From assembly GCA_904397185.1 (NCBI GenBank), contig CAJFOL010000073.1:1-35516 (forward strand): 35,516 bases of DNA. The letters are read 5' to 3'. Below, piece by piece: positions 9,589 through 20,400 of this stretch. The position numbers and the translations under genes were made by a program. Source of the stretch: an uncultured Clostridia bacterium (GTDB lineage Bacteria > Bacillota > Clostridia > Christensenellales > UBA1242). Positions within the stretch are counted from its first letter, which is position 1. Each line of letters opens with the position of its first letter. The notes beneath the pieces are model-generated. The model did not search any database and was not told where the DNA came from. It saw nothing but the letters and a program-made list of their open reading frames with translations.

Positions 9589-9954
9589 CTAACTTTTAAA
9601 AATTGCTTTGAGAATAAGACCAAACACAAAACTGACTGTCGCCAAAAATATACTGCGAAGCACAAGCATTAAAAGAGTTTTCTTTTGATGTTTTACATCT
9701 GCTAGATATGTCTGCCCTTTTTTCTTAAGTTTTACACAATAATAATACCCGTTTTTACTGTCAGACACCACAAAATCAATATAATTTTGCAACGATAAAC
9801 TTGCCATAATCTCGTCAATTTCATTCACTGAAAGCACCATCTTTTTGCATAACTCCTTTGCAATTTCATGCGGAGAAATAAGGTATGTTTTCTTCCCCAC
9901 ACATACCTTACATAAATATTTTAACACCAATTTTTCTTTTCTATTATCTGGCAT
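9589..9954 (-). CDS. Small protein with winged-helix-like N-terminal region and C-terminal transmembrane helix
   Basis: 121 aa; hydrophobic C-terminus LLMLVLRSIFLATVSFVFGLIL; AAGGGA SD; layout matches ORF 10343..10711. Confidence 0.7.
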   Translation of the reverse strand: MPDNRKEKLVLKYLCKVCVGKKTYLISPHEIAKELCKKMVLSVNEIDEIMASLSLQNYIDFVVSDSKNGYYYCVKLKKKGQTYLADVKHQKKTLLMLVLRSIFLATVSFVFGLILKAIFKS

Positions 9955-10342
9955 AAAAATTCCCTTGTCTTTATTCTTGCAAAAATATACAAAAATATTA
10001 CAAGTGAAAGAAAATTTAAAAATAATTATTAATAAAAAAGGAAATTCTCAAAAAATAAATAAAAAATTAAAAAAATATTAAATAATATATAAAATAATAG
10101 AAAAAAATCAAAAAATATGTTTTTAACATAAAAAACAATTAAATAAAGAGGGAATAATGATATAAATTAAAAAAATAAAGTGGTTTTTAAATTTCAATTT
10201 AATTTAAAATATATTTTTAAAAATGTATTTTAAAAAAAATATTGTTGCTTTACTCTCTAGAAAATACTGAAAATATTTGTTTCAAAAAAAAATGGCAATA
10301 ATTTTATGCATAAGTTACTTTATTATAGTTAAAAATATCTAT

Positions 10343-10711
10343 ATGCTTGACTTAAAGTCAAAATTGGTCCTTAAAATTTTGATTAAAGAATGTCCTTATG
10401 GCTCTTACAACATTATAGAATCCAAGGATATTATTTCTGCCATGCCTAGCAAATACAAAATAGACATGGAAGGACTGGAAAATATTTTGATTTATCTTGA
10501 GAGGCAGGAGTACATTTCAATCAAATATGATGATGACGGAGTGTACTGCCTTTGTGTGCTTCCTTTTGGAAATGAAATACTTGAAAATGATGACAACAAA
10601 AAACGGGAAGGCAATCCTCCCCGTCTTTGGGTTATAATCTTATTAGTCTTTATTTCTAGTCTTCTAGCATGTCTTCTAGGAACAGTGCTTGGTCGTATTC
10701 TACCCCTCTAG
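10343..10711 (+). CDS. Small protein with winged-helix-like N-terminal region and C-terminal transmembrane helix (likely divergent paralog of 9589..9954)
   Basis: From ATG 10343: MLDLKSKLVLKILIKEC... versus MPDNRKEKLVLKYLCKVC... ; TM helix LWVIILLVFISSLLACLLGTVLG. The track start at 10277 (TTG) looks like an over-extension. Confidence 0.6.
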   Translation: MLDLKSKLVLKILIKECPYGSYNIIESKDIISAMPSKYKIDMEGLENILIYLERQEYISIKYDDDGVYCLCVLPFGNEILENDDNKKREGNPPRLWVIILLVFISSLLACLLGTVLGRILPL

Positions 10712-11417
10712 TAAATATTCTAATTTTAGACTGACGAGCCATACTATATATCCCATCAATGCCAATAATGAGTGAATCGATTAGTTTACAGCCTGAAAAA
10801 CTAAATAATCCTAGCATCTGCTCATAAGAAAGATTATCTTGTTTTGATGCAATACAACTCCCGCCTGGATGATTATGGACTATATATGCACCTGGCATTT
10901 TATAGGTAGAAACATATAGTGCAATATCTCGCATATTGAGTGAGACCATTGCCGTTCCACCCTTGCCAAAGCATCTACCCTGCATGACTTCTCCTGCAAT
11001 GTTGACACCAAACAAGTATACTTCTTCCTCATTTCTGCATCTAAGCAATTGTTCTACATAGTCAAGAAAATCGCCGAGCGAACTTGGTGGTTGTTCTGAT
11101 AATTTTTTGTTTGTGTAATAATTGAACACCTCAACCAGAGAGTGTATCTTTTTTGCAGCAGTTTCGCCAACACCTTTGACTTCCATCAAATCTTCAACAG
11201 ATGCATCTAAAACAGTTGGAACATTTTTGAACCTATCAAGAAGGCGATGGGCGAGAGGATTTACATCCCCTCGCGGGATTATGAAAAAGAGAATAAACTC
11301 AAGTGCTTGGATATCGCTTAGACCTATGAGACCGACAGTGTTGACTGTATCAAGTAATCTCTTTCTATGTCCATCATGGACGCACTTTTCATTGTTAACT
11401 TTAGTAACTTCTCTCAT
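10656..11417 (-). CDS. radC: RadC/JAB-domain family protein
   Basis: 253 aa; HhH-like EDLMEVKGVGETAAKKI and JAMM-type motif IVHNHPGGSCIASKQD. Confidence 0.93.
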   Translation of the reverse strand: MREVTKVNNEKCVHDGHRKRLLDTVNTVGLIGLSDIQALEFILFFIIPRGDVNPLAHRLLDRFKNVPTVLDASVEDLMEVKGVGETAAKKIHSLVEVFNYYTNKKLSEQPPSSLGDFLDYVEQLLRCRNEEEVYLFGVNIAGEVMQGRCFGKGGTAMVSLNMRDIALYVSTYKMPGAYIVHNHPGGSCIASKQDNLSYEQMLGLFSFSGCKLIDSLIIGIDGIYSMARQSKIRIFTRGVEYDQALFLEDMLED

Positions 11418-14400
11418 TGTTGTTCCCCTTCACTAGTATTTGCTGCAGCCACTAATTCCTCATAACTCTTGCCGTCCCAATCTTTTGGATATTGAGTAGC
11501 ATAAATACTATCCTCACCTATTTGGAAATAATTTTCGATATAATATCCCCCATCTTCGCAAAATATTTGGTCAACGTCAGATAGAATAAGAGGATTCATA
11601 TCTTCAGTATTTCCATTCCTATATATGTTTGTACCATCAAATCTTTGAATCTTAGCCGTTTCAAAGTCGTTGAGATTTGTGGCTTGATACCATCTGTTTG
11701 TATCAAGCATTTCTATTTTAGTAAAGCCATATCTTCCTCTAGCCCCACTAATACCATTGATACCATTTTGAGCCCATGCAGATATTTCTTGGCTATCTGT
11801 AGAAACGATTATTTCACCTCTTTCGCCTGCTTGTCCGCCTTCGCCTGCCTCACTTGGTTCTGGTACTTCTGATCTTGCCTCTTCACCATAGCCTTCGGCA
11901 AGTGTAGATATGCTTTCTTCTGCTCTATAGCCAGAGCCACCTGCACCGCCATTGCCACCGTCACCTGCTTTTATTATTCCATTATTGACAAATCCCATGT
12001 TGTCGTCAGTTAATGAAATAATGTTTGTTGAAGAAATAATAACATTTTTACCTGCGGAAGCATCTTCGCCATCTTCACCATCTTCACCAAAATCTGTCGC
12101 ATTATCTCCATTCTCGCCATCCATACCATTTGCGGATGAAATATAGCCAAAGTTTGTGAATTTTAACGGTGTGCTACTTGAAGTTAGTCCTTTGAATAGT
12201 GTTAGGTCATAGAACTGGCTGTTGCTTTGCAGGTGTGAGCCTGAACTATATAGGTCATTGTTGGTGTTGATATCTGAGGTTATTGTAACATAAGATGTTA
12301 TCTCAATGGTATCACCATCATAATTTCCGCTATAGTCAATCAAAGCACCGCTATTCTTATTGTATCTTTGAATAGAGCCATAATATTTGATATTGATAAT
12401 ATCTGCTTGTATGCTTGTACTTGACGTGGTAGTTTTCTTTATAAACAATGTATCATCATTCTCACCAAGGAAAACTATATCTTTTATATACGAGTTTGTA
12501 CCTAAAAGTGATTTGAAGAAGTTTGAGCCAAAATATGATATGTAATAATTGTTACCTATTATATTGACATTCCCTTTCTTTACAAATCCATCAGGTTCCA
12601 TATTAGAACTATCAAATGATATATCATTCATAAGAATTATAGACAGTGGTTCATTAGGTTTAACTGCATTTTCAACTACGTCACTATTTGTAATAGTTGG
12701 AGTCTGAGAATATGCATTTTTAACTGAGATATTAAAGGTGAAATTCTTAACCTTTACAGTGCTGTCTTGTACTCTTTCTACCATCTTTAGCAAGAATACA
12801 TATGCAGATTCTCCATCGATAATTTCATTTCTATAAACTCTATCTAAATATGCCCCTATAGAAGTTCCATTTTCTGTAGTGAGGTCTACATCAAACTTAG
12901 AGGTGTCTCCTTCTAAGATGCCAGTGCTTATTGTATATGTGTTGTAACGAGCAAATTTCGAACTTCCCCAAGAATAGCCTACGGCATTTATTGAAGTAGA
13001 AAATTCCTGTATACCATTCAATGCCTGCTCAACTTTATAAGTTATCTCATCTAGTGCTGTGTATCTATCATTTAACATCACATAATTTGTTGAGCCAACA
13101 CGACCTAATCTTAAAATATAATTTGTATCATTTTCATCGGTGTATTCAAATTCATCTTGTGTAAAGTATAGTTGACCTGTTGCACTTGATATTATATCAT
13201 AGATACTTACACATTGTCCTTGCAATGAAGTATATACACGACTCGGTCTAAATGTATATTGTCCACCATTTACACTATATTCTATACTTTCCCCTTGAAC
13301 ATATGTTTCTGCATCTTGATTATATCTATTTATAATCTCATTATTACTATTATAGTAAATAACATATGATGGTTCTCTTGTTCCATCTTCATCATTAAAT
13401 TGTCCTGCACTGTCATATGATAAAATCAAATTATCATTCACATCATACACGTTGAAGCCTTCTCTGTTTACTGGATTGCCGTCCTCATATGATACTTCAC
13501 TGAAGTAACTTACTCCTACAATGACTTTTCCGCCTCCAGCCGTATTGTCAACAGCATAATAGATTATTGTATTTTCTAAAATCATTTCATCAAGGTTGAT
13601 ATTTGTTTGCACTATGAAATATTCCAACTGACTAATTCTAGGATTGCTATCTCGAACAACAACTGTTATTTCATCCAAGTCATCTTCAGACAATGCATAG
13701 CCTGCGAAGAGTTCTATACCATATTCATTGTTCTCATTTGTTAAAACATAGTTTGGACTTAAAATATTTGTATAGTATTCTTCAGAACCCTCTGAAACTT
13801 TTGTGATAGTATTTAAGGTTGACTCACTCTCGCCTCCCCATAGTTCATAGATAACTGTGTCGCCGATTTCAAAGATGCTATTGTCTATACCTATTGTGAG
13901 ATTTGTCAAAACTGTTTGGTATGACTGTGTGTAATTTACTGACAATGTCCCATAGTATACTGTGACACCATTAAGAGTGTATGTTGTCAAGCCATTTAAG
14001 TCACTTTGATTGATAGTCAAAATATTGTCAGTAATAGTTGCTGAATTTGTGCTTGTTTCATATTCAAATTCGCGTTCAAATATGGCTTCAATATAGCCAA
14101 CAACTTCTCCATCGTCTGTAATATCAGTTCTTTGAGTAAATTCTGTCTCCAAACTTGCAAATAAGTTGTCTAATGTTACACTATTATCTAAATTATTGAT
14201 TATTGTGGTAAATGTATCTAAGTAACTGATAATTTGTTGGTTAATGCTCTCAATTTCACTCTCAGTCACTGTGCCATCAATTGTCAATGTCAATACGTTA
14301 CCTTCAATAGAAACGTCAAATGTGTGTCCGCCTATGATAAATGGAGGACAGTTTGCTGACTTAACCCAAGTTCCATTGCTGTAACTAAATACTGGAATGC

Positions 14401-17400
14401 CACTTAAGATGGCTAAGCCTTGATTTGATGATAATGATTGAAGATTTATTCTAAATTCATAACCTTGAGAATCTATGATTGTGCTTGAAGGATTTGATGA
14501 GTCTGTTGTAAACGAAGCATAACTTGCAAATTCTCCTCTTCCGTCTAAATTATCAACTACAGCAAAATTTTCTTGAATAAAGGAGCGAAGTTGATTCTCT
14601 AAAGTCGATCTCTCTGTTTCATCTAAATTCAAGTTTGCAAAAGTAAACATCAAATTGCCGTTATAACTTGCAATTGTGTAATTGTAAGTATTGCCGTTGA
14701 GCACAATTGAGTCAGTTGTACTGCTACCCATACTCCATCCGCTTGTATCTGAATATTGAGCAATAAGTGCTCTGTCATGGTAGAGTGTATAGTTTGTAAC
14801 ACTACCTGCAAACTCATACTCGTTTGCTATGTAAAGATTGATTATACTGTTGTACAAAATCACTTCACTTGATGTGATATTGTCGTTATACCAATCTGTT
14901 ACAACTTCACCATACTCAATATTTGCACTGCCTGAACTTGAACCACTTGCATTGTCTACACTATCGCTTGCATTTCCTCTAATGTTTGTAAATGAAATGT
15001 CTTTTATTCTCTCCGAAACACCCGCGACTGAGCAATAATAAGTTTTATCACTAAATCTATTGTTGATAATTGTTTGAACATTATCGTAGAAATCTGTTCC
15101 GCCATTTAGTGTTATATCCTCTTCATTTACCATAACATTTGCTCTACCATTTGATAGGTCGGCATTTGGCAGGTAAACAAGTAGTCCGCTTTCAGTTAGA
15201 CCAAAGTATAATACTGTCAAGTTAGAATCAGTGTCAGTGAAGTCTTCATCATATACAACTTCAGGATAATTCTCTTTCAAATAGTCTAATGTTACTCCAT
15301 CTTCTGCAAGTACTGCTTTTACCACTCTATCATAGTATATTGAAGGGTTAAGATTTGAACGTAATGTGTATCCGCCGATTGGTTGGAAACTATTAATTCC
15401 GTTTATCTCTATACCTACTGAGTAGTCATCAATATAATAATATTTTACATTTGATGGATTGAACGACAATGTCACATCATAGTCAAAATGTATACTGTAA
15501 CTTATTGAACCAGTCAATTCATCATCACTATAACATCTAAAGGTGATACTATTTTCACTGACAGACAAAACTGACGAGGTTAAAGAAACTTGGCCTCCAC
15601 TTGTTCTGCCTGTTGCCTCTATTGAATAATAGGAAGTATTTGCCATATAAGGCAAGTTGCCTAAAGATGCCGTAATCTCATAGGTGTATATACCAGCATT
15701 GAATATTGAACGCAAGTTATTTTCTTCTGCAATGTAGTAACTTGTTCCCCCTATTTGTACCTGTCTTGTCTCGCTTCCACTGGCATGACTTCTAGTACCA
15801 TCCTTTATGGAAGAACCATTTGTTGTGCTTACTGCATCGCTTTGACTTGAAACAAATTTGTTTGTTCCATCATCACCTTTGTATCTTTCAACATAATCTG
15901 AGTAAGCCTCGTCATATGATACTGGACTGAACTCTAAGTTGGTAACTTTATGAGGACTTTCAAGCCCATCACCCATATCAATACGATTTCTCCAGCCATA
16001 GTTTCCTACTCCATTGATTAATACACCAGCTTTTTTGCCTGTAAAATAATTTATGGTTGATTGTATTGACAATTCAACTACAAAACTCTTTGGCAAGCCA
16101 AAACTATTATAAGAGTTGATATAAACATTTGCATCTCCACTTTCAGGTCTTACTACTTCGGTGTCTATTTCAACAATTCTCTTTTCAATAGTACTGAAAT
16201 AAAGTATTGGTCCGAAAAGTATAGGCAATAACCACTCTGTTTCAAGCATAGATTCGCCATGGAAGTTTAGAGAACTAACTTTCACATAGTCGCTTATCTC
16301 CGCCCAACTCCAAGACTGAATTTCGGTGTCTTTTTCTAGCATTGAACCATTCATGTATACCGAATCTTCGCTTGCATCTAGTACTGCAAGACCACTTGCT
16401 GAGCCGTCACCAATATCTCCTATGGCATATGCCCAGACATTTCGTGGACTCGTCTGTCTTAATACTAAGTCTTCACGTCCATCCATTTCCCAATAGAAAC
16501 CAGTTGTTGGGCTTGCACCCAATGCTTCAATTGTACCTTCATTGTAGCATGAGGTAACACTTGCATTCTTTGCCTTTGCAATTATACCGCCACCATATGA
16601 GAAGCCTTGGATATTGCCATCTTCATTTGTTTTTCCATTATACTTATTTCCAGATTTGATTGTGCCTGAGTTGTAACTTCCTTGTATTGTAAGGTCATCG
16701 GCACTACTAAAGCCAGCAACACCACCTACATAATATTGTCCAAGATTTGTGAGAAGTCCGCTGTTGTTTGCATAGCCTGCCATAACTGAAGTTGCATTGT
16801 AACTATAGTTGATTGCACTCTCGCCGTCATCATCTGCAGACGCAACTAAGCCTACAATACCACCAACATAGTAGTTTTGGGTTGCAGTATTTGCAGTTGA
16901 GTAAACATTGATAGGTGCATAGTTTGAACTATAATTTATTGTACTATCAAGCATTGTACCTACAATACCACCGACTGCAAGTACAGAATAACCTGAACTA
17001 AAGCCATCTACGTCAATGGTAACCATGTTGGTAACTGTTGATATTGTTGAATTTTGTGCTTCACTGGCAAGTGCACCAATCGTCAAGTACTTGAAGTCTT
17101 CACCAAAGATTGAGGTGATATTAAAGTCATCAAATAAACCTTGAAGTAGGTCGTTTATTAGTTCTAAGAAGCCTGAGTTGTTGCTTTTGTCGATTAGTTC
17201 ACCTACAGTTGCATTTTTAATTGAGCCTGATAATGTAATGTTTGAAATATCAGAATCATATATCCTAATGGCTAAAAGTCCATTACTTGATATTTCTGCA
17301 TCGGTCAAACGAAGATTTCTAATATTCGAACGTGTCACCACTTCTATACCAGTTGATGGACCAATCATATCAAATAATGGAGAGGTCAAGCCTGAGATTG

Positions 17401-20400
17401 TCTTTTCTCTACCATCGAAGTTGATAGGTATATATGTGTCTCCATTGTCGGTCGTAGTGGTTGTCTCAAAGATAAGGCTAGTCCAAGTAGAATACTGTGA
17501 CTGCGACAAATCAATATCATACCATAGAACGAAGTTTCTTACCTCTGTAGTTGTCGTGCCTTCATCGGTTGTAATTGTATAGTCAATATCGTCAGCCTTT
17601 GCAAGCAAGCCTGCATTAGGTATTATGAAATAGACATTGCTATAGTCACTTGGTCTTGTATTGTTTGCAAGTCTAGTATACTCTGTCTCGGTAATGTATT
17701 CATCATAGTTTGTACCTTGTGTTGTCGTACCTGCCGAGACGTATGATGACGTTTTTAAGAAGCCAAACTTAGACGTTGGATAACCATAGTTAAAGTCGTA
17801 GTCGCCTTTATCATAGTTGTTTCTAATACCAAGATTGCTCTCTGAGTTGTTGGTTAAGCCAGTGACATAGTCAGTGTTTTGCTTATAATCAGTGTCATCT
17901 TCCAAAACTGAAGCATTTATTGCATTATAGTCATAGTACGAATCTGTGATATTATCGTTTTCATCATCTACACCAAATATAGAAAGTTCCCCTGTCGGTT
18001 TCCCGCTTGTGGTGTAGTCATTTAAGTCAAGTTTTGTAATAGAATAACTGTTTGCAATCTCAAATGTATTTGTATTTAGGGTTGATGCGAATGCATACAG
18101 GTTTGCTGAAATGTAAGAAGTTATGCTCCCTGTTGTGTAACTATTGAATACAAATTTATTGTTGTCACTATTTGAAATTGAACCATTCAATTCATTTCTT
18201 AGCCCTACAAGTCCATAGACTTCAGCCATATCTCCTGAATCACTTGCACCTCTGTAGATTATATCCAAAGCGGTCGTAGCATATTCTATCTTTCCAGAAT
18301 ACAGGTTTGTCACAACACCTGCGACATCTATAACTTTGTTGCCACCAATATCCATTTTGCCTTTAACTTGCACCGCAAATATTTGGCTGTTGTCATACAT
18401 ACTGTTTGCAATTCCTGAATAGTTGTCATCAAGTGTTATTGTACTGCCTTCGCTATCCATTGAATTTGTTGATATATCAACATTGACTACAAGCCCTGAT
18501 ACATATGAGAATCCACTAAGCGAATTGATAAGTGAAGAATGAGTTTCGCTTGAATCGTTAACCGTATAGTTTATCTCACCAGCGCCACCAATTATAGCAA
18601 CGTCTTTAAGAGTTGTCTTGTCTGTGCCTACTTCTAATTCTGTGCCTACTTCTAATGTGAAAGGTTCTGTGAATGATAGGTCAGCACTATTTTGACTGAT
18701 TGTAGCATAGGTCATACCATTAAACTTATATGAATTAGGAATAATGGTAGTATCATTTGTAAGTTCATAAGGCTGTAACTTATGTCCAACATCTACATTA
18801 TCGACACTTAACAGAGTATTTATTTGTGCATATCTGCCAAGCATACTTAACTCGTTTGTTCCGTCTGTGCTAAGGCTTAAATTGTTTGTAGAGTTGTAGC
18901 CATAGCCATCTCCAATGTATGGTACTAAGTAACCTATATCACTTCCGTAGTTATCTATGCAAAGTGAAACGGAAGAACTGTAATAGTTGTTGCTAAGTGC
19001 ACTTTGAGGAGAAGGTGCCCTGCCGAACAATGCACCTATAGATGTATAAGTAGTATTTGTACTGTTAACTTCATCTCTTGCATTGTGGTTTGTAACCATT
19101 GAATAGTTGCCATTTGCGACAATTCTATATTGACTTGAAATATCAGCCAAAAGTCCACCAAAGACATATGAATCTAATTCTTCAAGATTGTCATCATAGC
19201 ATACGTAAACGTCACCATAGTTGAAACTGTTGGTAATTGTAGCCTGTATAGTCTGACTTATTCCCGCTGGACTGCCAAGTCGACCTACAAGACCACCTGC
19301 TATAACGTCTCCACCTTGACTGTTTGCCCCATAAACTTTAAGCATACCACCAAAAGATGTGTTTATAAGTGAGACTGTATCGCTAGCACTTGTGAAATTT
19401 GTTTCTCCTATGATACCACCAAAGGTTATATTGCTAATATTTGAGTAAACGGCACCATTGAAGGCAACGTATGAGGAGTTTTGAGCGCCAACATTTACTC
19501 TTGAAATAGAATTTCCACCAGCACTTGTGTCAGTCTTGTAAACACTTCCTATGATACCGCCGACTGCCGGGCTATCGTCAATTTCACCACTTCCAATAAC
19601 TACAAATTGAGCATATGATACTACTCCACTTGTAATATTTACGGTGTTATTTCGAAGTTCGGCAAGTGAGGTCGCTGTTGTCTCGCCAAGAACGGAGCCT
19701 ATTGCAGAGTCATCGCTTATACCTACAAATCTAAATGATTCTCCGTTTGCATTCAATCTAGTAAGGTCAGCCCCCATACTGAAATATGCATTTGTTGAGC
19801 CTACCACAACACCTGCTTTTACTATACCAACTGTATTTGCTGTACCAAGTGTAAGGGTGTTGCTTGCATAATCATTGCTGTCTAAGGTGTCTTTTGATAT
19901 CTCACTGACACCACTTGAAGCACTTGATAGTGCCACAATTTCATAGTTTAATTCGCTAAGGTTTGTAATAGTCATTGAACTTCCAAGCGAACCTGCATAG
20001 CCACCTGCATATAACGAGGTAATTGTCACATTATTTTCACTGCCACTATTTTGAACTACATATAATCCGCCGTCAAATCTTGCACTATTGAAGTTTATTG
20101 CATTGACATTTGTATTGTCTGCTCTACCAAAGATTATACCTGTGTGCAATGTGGTAAATGACGAAGTTGCACTGCTTGTATCGTTGAGATATACATCAAC
20201 ACTGCCTGTGAAATTTGATTGCAAAGTCAAGGTATCAAGTCCGTGATTATAGCCAATATATCCTGCAATATATGCATTTGTCGCTGAAGCATGGCTTACT
20301 GTCACCCTTTGATTCTCATCATTTGACGAATTTATTCTTTCAATACCTTGTAGTGACAAATTCATCCTAAGAGCATTTGCCTCTCTTTCAATCAAACCAA

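Noticed and set aside
9845-10081. Plus-strand ORF of 78 aa in the AT-rich spacer
   Set aside because: Lys/Asn/Ile-rich low-complexity product overlapping the start of the opposite gene; no SD.
10277-10342. TTG-initiated N-terminal extension of the small plus-strand wHTH/TM gene
   Set aside because: ATG 10343 aligns with the N-terminus of the paralog; the extension is hydrophobic AT-rich readthrough.
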